A model generated the notes under the pieces. The model ran no database searches, was not told where the DNA came from, and worked only from the letters and a program-made list of their open reading frames with translations. The translations under genes were made by a program, and so were the position numbers. DNA of 54,372 nt, taken from Acidobacteriota bacterium. Its GTDB lineage: Bacteria; Acidobacteriota; Terriglobia; Terriglobales; Acidobacteriaceae. The stretch is taken from the NCBI GenBank assembly GCA_013288805.1, contig JABDBE010000016.1, positions 1-54,372 on the forward strand. The letters run 5' to 3'. Numbering within the stretch: position 1 is the first letter of the stretch; each line of letters opens with the position of its first letter. Positions 1 to 17,010 of the stretch are shown here, piece by piece.

Positions 1-876
1 CACCAGGACGACAAGAGAGATCAGGTACATCCAAATCAGCAAGGCTATGGCTACGCCGAGCGAACCGTAGATGATGCTGTAATCCGCGTAGTTCTGCAAA
101 TACCATCCGAATAACGCGGTCGAAAGGAACCACAGGACCGTAGCCAGGGTGGCGCCCGGCAAAACGCTATGCCAGGGCTGAGTGCGCGGCACGGCGTTGT
201 GGTAGATGAGCGCGATCACGGCGATGCTGGTGAGGGTGGCGATGAGCCAGCGGATGGCGGTCCACATCAGCAGGACGTAAAGTCCGAACTCCTGATTCAG
301 GTGGAAGAGGATGTTGCGCTCGATGCGGCTTCCGGAAGCTACCAGGATGGTGGCAAAGGTGAGAGGAGCTCCCGCGAGAATAACCAAGGCGAAGGCGATC
401 ATCCGCTCTTTCACCAGGCCCCAGATTTTGGGGAGTTCGTAGCAACGGCGAAAACCTTCCATCCACGAAATCATGACTCCGGAGGCGGTCCACAGGGTGA
501 TGAGAGACGCGCTGATCAGGAGGCCGACTGAGCGCGGCCCACTTCCCTTGAGATAAGACAAAGCGGTGCCGCTGCCGGCGGGAAGGATTCTGTCGAGGGC
601 GTAGGTAATCTCGCGCAGATAGGCGGCGGTCTTGCGGGAGTTAGCCAGTACCGATCCGACGACCAGCAACGCGGGAAAGAAAGTAAGAATTGACGAGTAG
701 GCAGACGCTTTCGCGGTGGCGAACGCGTCATGCTGAAACGCGCGCCAGAAAGCAAGCCGCAGCAAGCGTAAAAAGCGCAAGACCACCGGTCCCAGAGTAG
801 AGGGCGGAGGCACGGCGTGCAACTGGGAAGTGAGATCGCGTTCCCGATCGTGCAATTGTTGTGGACTAGCTGCCAT
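1..876 (-). CDS. YihY/BrkB-family inner membrane protein (3' end outside window)
   Basis: The reverse strand from an ATG at 876 stays open to the window edge (292 codons, starting MAASPQQLHDRERD), so the C-terminus is missing. The protein is very hydrophobic, with several membrane segments. Stretches such as AFATAKASAYSSILTFFPAL and GASLATVLW-type glycine/alanine helices, with a conserved YGSLGVAIALLIWMY near the end, are typical of the YihY/UPF0761 (formerly called BrkB or ribonuclease BN) family. Members are integral inner-membrane proteins whose role is not settled; the old RNase BN assignment is wrong. It lies 64 nt downstream of rpoC on the same strand and could be read through from it, but nothing suggests a functional link. 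The family call rests on the translated pattern. Confidence 0.85.
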   Translation of the reverse strand, partial: MAASPQQLHDRERDLTSQLHAVPPPSTLGPVVLRFLRLLRLAFWRAFQHDAFATAKASAYSSILTFFPALLVVGSVLANSRKTAAYLREITYALDRILPAGSGTALSYLKGSGPRSVGLLISASLITLWTASGVMISWMEGFRRCYELPKIWGLVKERMIAFALVILAGAPLTFATILVASGSRIERNILFHLNQEFGLYVLLMWTAIRWLIATLTSIAVIALIYHNAVPRTQPWHSVLPGATLATVLWFLSTALFGWYLQNYADYSIIYGSLGVAIALLIWMYLISLVVLV

Positions 877-940
877 AGGGGATGAGGAACAAAAAAGAAA
901 GGGCGGCTTGGATAAAACACCGCCCCATCTGGTTTTGCTG

Positions 941-5128
<4,188 letters not shown>

Positions 5129-5254
5129 GGTAATCCTCGGCTTCCTGCGGAAGTACGCCCCCGCGGGCGGCTCTCGAAGACAACTTTTTGTACCCGCCTG
5201 CTCGAGAGCTCAACAACGGGTCTCGGTTTCCACGATCTTTGAAATTTCTGCACC

Positions 5255-5282
5255 GTAGAGACGTAGTTAGCTACGTCTCTAC
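5255..5282. repeat. Perfect 12-bp inverted repeat between rpoB and rpoC
   Basis: Arms GTAGAGACGTAG and CTACGTCTCTAC surround a 4-nt loop. It belongs to a palindrome family with copies at 10606-10627, 12283-12305, 15742-15764 and 16291-16315, all in gaps of this operon. The transcript would form a strong hairpin. There is no following T-run, so it is not a standard terminator. Confidence 0.85.
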
Positions 5283-5289
5283 AGGCTGC

Positions 5290-9753
<4,464 letters not shown>

Positions 9754-10199
9754 TTGGATACTCCCAAACTTTCATGCGCAGCGTCGCTGCGACAAAACCG
9801 CGGAATGTGAGGGCGCGTCATCCGCGCCGCGGTACTCTACTCGTAAGAACCAGTAATATGGCAAAGACAGATATGCGCCCGCAGGGACATGACTCCCCGT
9901 AGGCGCCGATTGCAGCGCTTGGCCTCTGTTGAAATGTGTCGTTTCCGCGCCAGTATCTAAAGGCCTGTTCCCGTTTCGCCCTGCCCGCGAAACAGTCTGC
10001 CAACTCGTGTCAGCGACCACGCCCCCGCTTCCCGGGCTCGTTACATCGGATGGTCGCAGTCACTCTATGAAGCAGGAAGCGGTGTTATTGATATAGATGA
10101 TACCACCGTCCCAAAAGCTTCGCCAGAGACAAATATATGAAAGCCGGGCGTTACCGCGCGGCGGGACGGGCGAGGACGCCCGTCCTCGATTTATCGATT
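9754..10199. other. 446-nt rplL-rpoB intergenic region
   Basis: I see no convincing gene here. In other bacteria the rplL-rpoB gap holds a partial terminator and an RNA-processing site. Two hairpins fit that picture: GTTTCGC/GCGAAAC with a 7-nt loop at 9973-9993, and the strong one at 10164-10185 just after rplL. Neither is followed by a T-run on the minus strand. No rpoB-specific promoter could be named with confidence. Confidence 0.6.
10164..10185. repeat. Strong GC hairpin just downstream of rplL
   Basis: Perfect 9-bp arms GGACGGGCG and CGCCCGTCC around AGGA, 14 nt past the rplL stop codon. No T-run follows on the minus strand. It could stabilise the upstream mRNA or be a processing or attenuation site separating the abundant L7/L12 message from rpoBC. 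It may also be a dispersed intergenic repeat. Confidence 0.7.
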
Positions 10200-10583
10200 C
10201 TACTTAACCTCGACCGTCGCTCCAGCGTCGGCGAATTTCTTCTTGATGGTCTCCGCCTCCTCCTTGGAAACGCCCCCTTTAATCTCTTTCGGAGCTCCGT
10301 CGACCAGATCCTTGGCTTCCTTCAAGCCCAAGCTGGTGACTTCGCGGACCGCCTTGATTACATTGATCTTATTGGCGCCCACTTCCTTGAGGACGACGCT
10401 GAATTCGGTCTTTTCCTCAGCCGGAGCCGCGCCTGCCGCCGCTCCGCCACCGCCAGCCATCATCACCGGAGCCGCGGCCGCCGCCGAGACGCCGAGCTTC
10501 TCTTCGAGCCGCTTCACCAAAGCCGCCGCGTCAAGCAGCGACAAGCCTACGATTTGCTCTTCTAACTGCGCCAGATCCGCCAT
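10200..10583 (-). CDS. rplL: 50S ribosomal protein L7/L12
   Basis: Acidic stalk protein of the large subunit (127 aa, normal length), present in several copies and recruiting elongation factors. The N-terminal dimerisation domain ([20 protein letters not shown]) is followed by an alanine/glycine-rich hinge at about residues 35-55. The conserved C-terminal factor-binding domain contains [20 protein letters not shown] and ends VEVK. It follows rplJ after 212 nt, a wide gap for this pair, which contains a copy of the GAGACATAGC palindrome. Confidence 0.98.
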   Translation of the reverse strand: MADLAQLEEQIVGLSLLDAAALVKRLEEKLGVSAAAAAPVMMAGGGGAAAGAAPAEEKTEFSVVLKEVGANKINVIKAVREVTSLGLKEAKDLVDGAPKEIKGGVSKEEAETIKKKFADAGATVEVK

Positions 10584-10605
10584 GTCATTTCTCCAATTTT
10601 ATGGT

Positions 10606-10627
10606 GAGACATAGCAAGCTATGTCTC
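10606..10627. repeat. Perfect 10-bp inverted repeat upstream of rplL
   Basis: Arms GAGACATAGC and GCTATGTCTC with an AA spacer, 23 nt upstream of the rplL start. It is the same family as the rpoB-rpoC gap element. Base changes in the left arm relative to other copies are matched in the right arm, which suggests the paired structure is kept. Confidence 0.85.
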
Positions 10628-10795
10628 TACAGTATCGATTACCGATTTCGCTATCCGCGGTCAAAGTTTCCAGTGCGACCAAGCTTCTGAACCGCCACGC
10701 CAGACACGCAGCAGAGCCGAAACCGCGCAACCCTCGACTGAAGATAACTAAATCCTTTCGGACGGCTTTCACCGTCCCGAAACTTTTTGTTGCCC

Positions 10796-11344
10796 CTAGG
10801 CTTCCGCAGGTGCGTCGGCCTTGAACTTTCCCTTCTCCACGCCCTGATTGATCACCACCGCAATGTCGCGTCCGACGGCATTCATCACCGTCACCAAACG
10901 CTGCGCCGGGGCGTTCATCAGGAACAGGAGCTTGGAATAGATCTCCTCTTTCGACGGCATGGTGGCCAGCGCCTGGATCTGATTGATCGAGATCACGCGG
11001 CCTTCGACTATGCCGGACTTGAAGGTGAACTCCGGATTATCCTTGGCGTACTTAGAAAGAGCCTTAGCCAACGCCACCGGATCGCCCAATGTGTATGCGA
11101 TCGAAGTCACGCCCGTGAGGTTCTTGAGAGCCTCTTCGACCTTGGTGCCCTTGGCTGCGCGTTCTGCCAAAGTATTCTTGACCACCAAATACTTCGCGCC
11201 GGAAGATCGTAGAGTCTTGCGCAGTTCGTAGTCCTGGGCCACAGTAAGCTTGCTGTACGTGGTCACGATCAAGCTGGAGACGTTCTGCAACTCCTTGCCC
11301 AGCTTCTCAACCTGCTCGGTTTTTCTTGCTCTGGAAACAGCCAT
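10796..11344 (-). CDS. rplJ: 50S ribosomal protein L10
   Basis: Stalk base protein that carries the L7/L12 dimers (182 aa). The N-terminus MAVSRARKTEQVEKLGKEL and the RNA-binding stretch LRSSGAKYLVVKNTLAERAA are characteristic. The central AYTLGDPVALAKAL and the C-terminal helix that binds L7/L12 complete the family pattern. It lies between rplA and rplL as in most bacteria. L10 usually represses its own operon through a leader RNA; the 169-nt gap upstream could hold one, but I cannot recognise the consensus. Confidence 0.97.
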   Translation of the reverse strand: MAVSRARKTEQVEKLGKELQNVSSLIVTTYSKLTVAQDYELRKTLRSSGAKYLVVKNTLAERAAKGTKVEEALKNLTGVTSIAYTLGDPVALAKALSKYAKDNPEFTFKSGIVEGRVISINQIQALATMPSKEEIYSKLLFLMNAPAQRLVTVMNAVGRDIAVVINQGVEKGKFKADAPAEA

Positions 11345-11513
11345 ATTGTTAGTCCCTTTTCAATTCCGTGGGGACAGTCGCCTTCGACTGTCCGGCCAAT
11401 CCGAAACTTTTCATCCTGAGGCGACATGCTTTCGTCGCCGAAGGATCTGAGCGCGCCGCGCGATGTGCCGCGTTCTTGGCGGCACGATAAACCGCGCGTT
11501 TGGCGCGCTTTCC
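11345..11513 (-). promoter_or_regulatory. rplA-rplJ intergenic leader with hairpins
   Basis: This gap contains a perfect 9-bp hairpin at 11372-11393 (GGACAGTCG, CCTT loop, CGACTGTCC). It also holds a CATCCTGAGG...GAAGGATCTGAG element at about 11411-11453, of the type repeated elsewhere in the window. By position it could be the L10 autoregulatory leader, but much of it is made of dispersed repeats and the assignment is inference only. Confidence 0.4.
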
Positions 11514-12221
11514 TTAAGCTTTCGCCGCAGCTTCCACTGCGCTGGTGTCAATCGAAATTCCCGGGCCCATGCTGGAGCTGAGATAACAGCCCTTCACATA
11601 TTTGCCCTTTGCAACAGTCGGTTTCGCTTTCACCACGCTCGTAATTACTGTCGTAGCGTTGTCGACAAGCTTGTCAGGCGAAAACGAAATCTTTCCCACC
11701 GGAACGTGAACCAGCGCAGTCTTGTCGGTGCGGAACTCCACTTTGCCGGCCTTGACTTCCTGCACCGCTTTGCCGACATCGAACGTGACAGTGCCAGTCT
11801 TGGGATTAGGCATCAGACCCTTAGGTCCAAGAACCTTACCCAGACGGCCAACAGACTTCATCACATCTGGAGTAGCGATCAGCGCGTCGAAGTCGGTCCA
11901 GTTTTCTTTGTTGATCTTCTCGACCATCTCTTCGCCGCCAACGAAATCGGCTCCCGCCGCTTCGGCTTCCTTGATCTTGTCGCCGCTGGCGATGACCAGA
12001 ACCCGTTTCGACTTCCCAAGACCGTGGGGAAGCACGACCGTGCCGCGCACCATCTGGTCAGCGTGTTTGGGATCGACTCCGAGACGCATGGTGATCTCTA
12101 CGGTCTCGTCAAACTTCGCGAATTTCACTTTTTGCAGAAGCGTGACCGCTTCCTGCATTGGGTAGGGGCGCTTTTCGACTGCCGCTCGCGCCTTGGTGAT
12201 GTTCTTTCCTGACTTCTTCAT
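11514..12221 (-). CDS. rplA: 50S ribosomal protein L1
   Basis: L1 stalk protein that binds 23S rRNA near the E site and, in many bacteria, represses the rplKA mRNA. The length of 235 aa is typical. Conserved stretches include [19 protein letters not shown], the signature [18 protein letters not shown], and [15 protein letters not shown] near the C-terminus. I chose the ATG at 12221 ([12 protein letters not shown]) because a GAGGAAAC Shine-Dalgarno sequence precedes it. A GTG at 12242 would add seven residues. It is followed by rplJ after about 170 nt and preceded by rplK. Confidence 0.97.
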   Translation of the reverse strand: MKKSGKNITKARAAVEKRPYPMQEAVTLLQKVKFAKFDETVEITMRLGVDPKHADQMVRGTVVLPHGLGKSKRVLVIASGDKIKEAEAAGADFVGGEEMVEKINKENWTDFDALIATPDVMKSVGRLGKVLGPKGLMPNPKTGTVTFDVGKAVQEVKAGKVEFRTDKTALVHVPVGKISFSPDKLVDNATTVITSVVKAKPTVAKGKYVKGCYLSSSMGPGISIDTSAVEAAAKA

Positions 12222-12282
12222 TACCGTTTCCTCGTCTCCCACCGCTCGTCATTGTTCAGGCGAGCCGTAGTGTTGTTGACTT

Positions 12283-12305
12283 GAGACGCAGCAAGCTGCG
12301 TCTAC
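12283..12305. repeat. GAGACGCAGC palindrome in the rplK-rplA gap
   Basis: Arms GAGACGCAGC and GCTGCGTCT with an AA spacer, just after the rplK stop. It is a family member with compensatory changes (CGC/GCG in place of CGT/ACG). Orientation, judged by the AA spacer, matches the other copies. Confidence 0.8.
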
Positions 12306-12310
12306 AGAAT

Positions 12311-12742
12311 TTATCCCACTACTTCGATACCCATCGACCGAGCCGTCCCGCGGATGCTTTTGATCGCGGTCTCGACCGAGGCGGCATTCAAGTCCGGCAT
12401 TTTCTGCTTCGCGATGTCTTCCACCTGCCGGGCTGTGACCTTACCGACCTTGTCCTTGTTCGGAGTTCCAGACCCTTTGGCAATCCCGGCAGCCCGCTTC
12501 AGAAGAATCGAAGCTGGCGGCGTCTTGGTAATAAAGGTGAAAGTGCGGTCGCTATAAACCGTCACCACCACCGGGATGATGAGTCCCTCGAGTTCCTTGG
12601 CGCCGGTGCGCGCATTGAACTGCTTGCAGAACTCCATGATGTTGATCTGCGCCTGGCCCAGAGCCGGACCCACCGGGGGTGCGGGCGTAGCCTTACCCGC
12701 CGCAATCTGAAGCTTTACCGAACCTGTTGCTTTCTTCGCCAT
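12311..12742 (-). CDS. rplK: 50S ribosomal protein L11
   Basis: L11 of the GTPase-associated centre (143 aa, normal length). It shows the N-terminal [20 protein letters not shown], the conserved [15 protein letters not shown] and the C-terminal RNA-binding part ending [10 protein letters not shown]. In most bacteria it directly follows nusG; here a 123-codon retropepsin-like gene is placed between them, ending 33 nt before the L11 start. Confidence 0.98.
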   Translation of the reverse strand: MAKKATGSVKLQIAAGKATPAPPVGPALGQAQINIMEFCKQFNARTGAKELEGLIIPVVVTVYSDRTFTFITKTPPASILLKRAAGIAKGSGTPNKDKVGKVTARQVEDIAKQKMPDLNAASVETAIKSIRGTARSMGIEVVG

Positions 12743-12775
12743 AATCTCTCTTCAAGCGAGCCGCAGCTCGCGTAT

Positions 12776-13144
12776 TTATCGCGCGGTCAGCGCCAACATC
12801 ACTGTCGGCACGAGTCTTTTTTGCACCGGATCAGCTGCCATCCCCAATCCTTCGATAGTGTGGGCGCCCATCACTTCCATCTCTCCGGCTTCGGCCATAA
12901 CGACCACATCAGGAACGGAATATTTGTCAGTTGCGACATAAACGGTCGCCATGTCCCGCTCCAGCAGTCGGCCTTCAATCGTACGAAAACTCATTTTTCG
13001 ACATGAAACGACACCTAAGCGCTGAAGCCGTGTCCGCGAAATCCAACTGAACGCCGCACCTGTATCGACGTAGGCATCCAACTCCTCCACGTCTCCCGGT
13101 TGCGCGGGATTCCACACTCGTAACTTCACACTGAATGTGCCCAT
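12776..13144 (-). CDS. Retropepsin-like (clan AA) aspartic protease domain protein in the nusG-rplK junction
   Basis: A 122 aa protein beginning MGTFSVKLRVWNP. Residues 24-42 read DAYVDTGAAFSWISRTRLQ. The D-T-G-A motif, followed by hydrophobic residues and a serine, is the active-site pattern of retropepsin-like single-domain aspartic proteases, which work as dimers. A second hydrophobic-hydrophobic-glycine element (HTIEGLGMAAD) lies in the C-terminal third. There is no signal peptide, so it should be cytoplasmic. It starts 4 nt after the nusG stop and ends 33 nt before rplK, on the same strand and surely in the same transcript. The ribosome-binding site is weak, so translation may be coupled to nusG. 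The family is seen from the motif; its substrate and its reason for being here are unknown. Confidence 0.75.
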   Translation of the reverse strand: MGTFSVKLRVWNPAQPGDVEELDAYVDTGAAFSWISRTRLQRLGVVSCRKMSFRTIEGRLLERDMATVYVATDKYSVPDVVVMAEAGEMEVMGAHTIEGLGMAADPVQKRLVPTVMLALTAR

Positions 13145-13148
13145 ACCG

Positions 13149-13808
13149 CTACGCCACTTTCTCTACCTGATTGAATTCCAACTCGACCGGTGTCGAGCGT
13201 CCGAAGATTGTGACCATCACCTTCAACGTCTCGCGATCTTCGTTGACCTCATCCACTATGCCGGTGAAGCTGGCGAATGGACCCTCGGTGATGCGCACCG
13301 ATTCATTCTTCTCAAACTTGACCTTGAGCTTGGGCTTGTCTCGCGACTCACCAACACGATAAACAATGTGCTGCACTTCTTCTTCGGACAGCGGCGTAGG
13401 CTGCTGTCCCGTGCCCACAAACCCAGTCACACGCGGGGTGGACTTCACCACATGCCACACGTGGTCGTCCATATCCATTTCGACCAGCACGTAGCCGGGA
13501 TAGAACATGCGTTCGCTGGTGTACTTCTTGCCGCTGCGCACTTCCGTGACCGACTCAGTCGGAATCAGCACCTTGCCAATTCTTTCCTGCAGTCCGAATG
13601 CCTGGATGCGCGACTCCAGTGACTCCTTCACCTTGCGCTCGAATCCCGAATATGAGTGGATGATGTACCACTTCATATTGGGATTGCGCGGAGCCTCGGG
13701 GGCAACGGTCCCGTCAGCGTTTGCTGGCAGTTCTGCGGCGCCGGCTGCGGTTTCGTTTTTTTCTTCCTGCATAGCGTGCTGTAAGATTTCAGCTTCCTTC
13801 CTTGGCAT
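13149..13808 (-). CDS. nusG: Transcription termination/antitermination factor NusG
   Basis: NusG binds RNA polymerase and links it to Rho or the ribosome. At 219 aa it is longer than the usual 180 because of an Ala/Glu-rich N-terminal extension of about 43 residues before [18 protein letters not shown], where the NGN domain begins. The signature YPGYVLVEM is present, and a C-terminal KOW domain ([16 protein letters not shown]) follows. The ATG overlaps the secE stop as TGATG, which supports this long start by translational coupling; an internal ATG at residue 13 is the alternative. Confidence 0.96.
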   Translation of the reverse strand: MPRKEAEILQHAMQEEKNETAAGAAELPANADGTVAPEAPRNPNMKWYIIHSYSGFERKVKESLESRIQAFGLQERIGKVLIPTESVTEVRSGKKYTSERMFYPGYVLVEMDMDDHVWHVVKSTPRVTGFVGTGQQPTPLSEEEVQHIVYRVGESRDKPKLKVKFEKNESVRITEGPFASFTGIVDEVNEDRETLKVMVTIFGRSTPVELEFNQVEKVA

Positions 13809-14068
13809 CAGCGATGGGTCAAATACTTAAACAGGTAGTTGATCCCGCTGCCGATGGTGTTGTCCACGATCCAGAAATAGATCCCGAACAGGAACACCGT
13901 AATGATGACCACGGCAGTCGTGGCCCGCACATCCTTGAACGAAGGCGCGGTGACCTTCTTCATTTCGGAGCGCACGTCGTTATAGAAAGTCTTGACGCGC
14001 TCGGGCCAGGACTTCAGCCGGCCTCCAAAACTATCGTCGCCTGCGGCGGCTGCGATTGATTTTGCCAT
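13808..14068 (-). CDS. secE: Preprotein translocase subunit SecE
   Basis: Small essential subunit of the SecYEG channel. About 86 aa from [10 protein letters not shown], with an amphipathic cytoplasmic helix ([20 protein letters not shown]) and one transmembrane segment ([20 protein letters not shown]). This is the short one-span type found in most bacteria, unlike the three-span E. coli protein. The start is uncertain: GTG/ATG codons at 14092/14089 would add eight or seven residues. It is immediately followed by nusG (TGATG overlap) and preceded by tRNA-Trp. Confidence 0.93.
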   Translation of the reverse strand: MAKSIAAAAGDDSFGGRLKSWPERVKTFYNDVRSEMKKVTAPSFKDVRATTAVVIITVFLFGIYFWIVDNTIGSGINYLFKYLTHR

Positions 14069-14126
14069 TCTCTTTGTCTCGGCTCCCATCACTCCACCCC
14101 AACTTCCGTTCTCGTACTTCGATCTC

Positions 14127-14202
14127 TGGCAGGGGCGGAGGGATTCGAACCCCCAAGTTCGGTTTTGGAGACCGACAGTTTAACCGTTGAGCTTACGCCC
14201 CT
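14127..14202 (-). tRNA. tRNA-Trp(CCA)
   Basis: 76 nt with encoded CCA. The acceptor arms AGGGGCG/CGCCCCT pair fully, the anticodon loop reads CTCCAAA (anticodon CCA), and the T-loop is TTCGAAT. Its place between rpmG and secE is the same as in many bacteria, where tRNA-Trp is co-transcribed with secE-nusG. Confidence 0.97.
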
Positions 14203-14210
14203 ACTTGGTA

Positions 14211-14270
14211 TGTCATCCTGAGCGGGGCGCTTTTTTGCCTCGCGAAGGATCTGGGCGAGCCGCGCGGGAC
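14211..14270. repeat. TGTCATCCTGAGCG...GAAGGATCT dispersed element
   Basis: Starts TGTCATCCTGAGCGGGGCGC and contains GCGAAGGATCTGGGCG. Related sequences occur at about 11411-11453, 25206-25272 and, more degenerate and inverted, near 43505-43535. The ends CATCCT and AGGATC can pair. It lies between rpmG and tRNA-Trp and looks like a non-coding intergenic repeat. Confidence 0.6.
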
Positions 14271-14289
14271 AATCGCGCGGCTCGCTTTT

Positions 14290-14442
14290 CTACTTCACTT
14301 CTTTGTGCGGCGTATGCTTCCGGCAACTCTTGCAAAACTTCTTCATCTCCAACCGGTCCGGAGTCGTCTTCCGGTTCTTCGTGGTCGAATAGTTCCGCTC
14401 TTTGCAATCACCGCACTGCATCGTAATAATCTCTCGGGGCAT
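14290..14442 (-). CDS. rpmG: 50S ribosomal protein L33
   Basis: A 50 aa reading frame from ATG at 14442 ([20 protein letters not shown]) to TAG at 14290. It has the zinc-binding pattern of the C+ form: CGDC near the N-terminus and CKSC near the C-terminus, with [16 protein letters not shown] between them. The length and sequence match L33 closely. Its place after tuf and before tRNA-Trp and secE is the usual one in many phyla. Confidence 0.96.
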   Translation of the reverse strand: MPREIITMQCGDCKERNYSTTKNRKTTPDRLEMKKFCKSCRKHTPHKEVK

Positions 14443-14528
14443 AAGAAAACCGCTCCTAAACTTTCAGCTTCTTGCTCAACTCCACAACTGAGAACGAGAA
14501 CTGACTTGTTGTTCTCGCCCCATCAACG

Positions 14529-15716
<1,188 letters not shown>

Positions 15717-15741
15717 TGCCTAGCTCTCTCCGTTATTCTTT

Positions 15742-15764
15742 GTAGAACGTAGCCAGCTACGCCT
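15742..15764. repeat. Degenerate palindrome upstream of tuf
   Basis: GTAGAACGTAGC-CA-GCTACGCCTC is an imperfect member of the GAGACGTAGC family, 26 nt upstream of the tuf start and 15 nt after tRNA-Gly. Confidence 0.55.
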
Positions 15765-15779
15765 CGATTACCAAAACTC

Positions 15780-15854
15780 TGGAGCGGGAGACGGGAATCG
15801 AACCCGCGACCAACAGCTTGGAAGGCTGTGACTCTACCACTGAGTTACTCCCGC
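15780..15854 (-). tRNA. tRNA-Gly(TCC)
   Basis: 75 nt with encoded CCA. Acceptor GCGGGAG/CTCCCGC pairs fully, the anticodon loop is CTTCCAA (anticodon TCC), and the T-arm GCGGGTTCGATTCCCGT is regular. It directly precedes tuf in the transcript. Confidence 0.97.
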
Positions 15855-15873
15855 CCGTATCAGCTCTCAGCAT

Positions 15874-16170
15874 TCAGCCGTCAGCTTTCAGCCCCTTCGA
15901 ATTCCGTCGTTCCACTAACTCCGCGGTCAGCAGCACAGCTAAATAAATTGCGGCCACCGGGAACCCTACTATAAGCACACCTTGTTCAACTTCTGGGGCG
16001 CCGCTTTCACCGAAGACCAGATTCGGAAGCCACCAAGCGAAGAGGCCCAGCGCAATGAATCCATACTTTGCCTTCTCTTCGCGCCACCCGGTCAGCGACT
16101 GAACCGCGATAATCTGCAGCACAGCCCAGGCGACAATTCCAGGAGCCACCCAAACCAGCATTCGCGGCAT
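15874..16170 (-). CDS. Small membrane protein of unknown function between two tRNA genes
   Basis: 98 aa, starting MPRMLVWVAPGIVAWAVLQI. Three hydrophobic stretches (about residues 4-24, 37-53 and 64-82) suggest two or three membrane spans, with a charged tail (ERRNSKGLKADG). I do not recognise the family. It fills the space between tRNA-Thr(GGT) and tRNA-Gly exactly, on the same strand, so it must be on the tRNA-tuf transcript or be cut out during tRNA processing. It is supported by length, hydrophobic pattern and lack of overlap; conservation is not known. Confidence 0.55.
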   Translation of the reverse strand: MPRMLVWVAPGIVAWAVLQIIAVQSLTGWREEKAKYGFIALGLFAWWLPNLVFGESGAPEVEQGVLIVGFPVAAIYLAVLLTAELVERRNSKGLKADG

Positions 16171-16194
16171 CTTCTACCGCCTCAACCCAATTCC

Positions 16195-16270
<76 letters not shown>

Positions 16271-16290
16271 CAACCACTTCGCAAACACCG

Positions 16291-16315
16291 GAGACGTAGC
16301 AAGCTACATCTCTAC
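16291..16315. repeat. GAGACGTAGC palindrome upstream of tRNA-Thr(GGT)
   Basis: Arms GAGACGTAGC and GCTACATCTC with an AA spacer. Same family as the elements in the rpoB-rpoC, rplJ-rplL and rplK-rplA gaps. It also supplies the last codons and the stop of the small membrane ORF 16304-16483. Confidence 0.75.
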
Positions 16316-16483
16316 ATCCTTCTCGTCCGGGTGCAACACATCTTTCCGGCGCACCCAGGTTTTCACTGCGAACATCGCCAAAATAGCCAGCGTCCCCAGG
16401 CGAATCCGGCGGTCATCAATCGTCGCCCAAGCCAGTCCGCCCAGCCCAACGTACGCGGCTAACGCCATGATCAAACGCTTCAC
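16304..16483 (-). CDS. Very small membrane protein between tRNA-Tyr and tRNA-Thr
   Basis: A 54 aa frame from ATG at 16468, or 59 aa from GTG at 16483 (VKRLIMALAAYVGLGGLAWA), ending in TAG at 16304. It has one or two hydrophobic helices (MALAAYVGLGGLAWATI and LGTLAILAMFAVKTWV) and a charged C-terminus (RRKDVLHPDEKD). Like the 98 aa ORF downstream, it sits precisely between two co-oriented tRNAs. Function unknown. The C-terminus runs into a dispersed palindrome. Length alone gives limited support, but the membrane-protein composition is not what random sequence would give. Confidence 0.45.
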   Translation of the reverse strand: MKRLIMALAAYVGLGGLAWATIDDRRIRLGTLAILAMFAVKTWVRRKDVLHPDEKDVEM

Positions 16484-16491
16484 AAGTGTAC

Positions 16492-16580
16492 TGGTGCACA
16501 GGGAAGGATTCGAACCTTCGTACCTCGCAAGGAGGGACAGATTTACAGTCTGTTGGCTTTAACCACTCACCCACCTGTGC
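16492..16580 (-). tRNA. tRNA-Tyr(GTA)
   Basis: 89 nt with encoded CCA and the long variable arm of a class II tRNA (CCCTCCTTGCGAGG). Acceptor GCACAGG/CCTGTGC pairs fully. The anticodon loop is CTGTAAA (anticodon GTA). Confidence 0.97.
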
Positions 16581-16826
16581 AAACTTTCGGGCCTTCCCGG
16601 CCACAATCCGCAAACCAGCGGCTCTTGCGCATGCGCGGAGAACGATGCTACAGCGGGCAATGACCCAATAGAAAAACAGAGTGCGCGCGAAAATCCTCTC
16701 GCACGCAAACACCACACTTGGAAAAATTCCTTATGGAGTGCCGTTGGGAAAAAATCTGTTACGCCGCCGCGCCGCGCAAAGCCCTATATTCCGGAACCGA
16801 TCCTGCCAATCAAACCAATCAAATGC

Positions 16827-16902
16827 TGGAGCTGGCGAAGGGATTTGAACCCCCGACCCTCTGATTACAAATCAGATGCTCTACCAACTGAGCTACGCCA
16901 GC
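16827..16902 (-). tRNA. tRNA-Thr(TGT)
   Basis: 76 nt with encoded CCA. Acceptor GCTGGCG/CGCCAGC pairs fully and the anticodon loop is TTTGTAA (anticodon TGT). It is the first RNA of the cluster. The operon promoter probably lies in 16903-17010; a possible -35 TTGCGT and -10 TACCTT with 17-nt spacing are readable there but weak. Confidence 0.97.
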
Positions 16903-17010
16903 AGTCGGAGACAACGGGCCCTCGCGGGCGCATATATCCCTCTGATCCCTTCCAGATGTCCGGGACAATTCTAAAAGGTACCATAACGGTAATCTGCACG
17001 CAACCGAAGC

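Noticed and set aside
516-920. 134-codon minus-strand frame starting upstream of the yihY-type gene
   Set aside because: Overlaps the YihY-family frame in another phase; the YihY frame has hydrophobic family features and stays open to the edge, this one does not.
11345-11513. Definite L10 leader (Rfam type) upstream of rplJ
   Set aside because: Position fits, but I could not see the conserved leader structure and much of the gap is made of dispersed repeats, so I recorded it only as a possible regulatory region.
16416-16715. 99-codon minus-strand frame across tRNA-Tyr
   Set aside because: It runs through the complete tRNA-Tyr gene, which explains the sequence.
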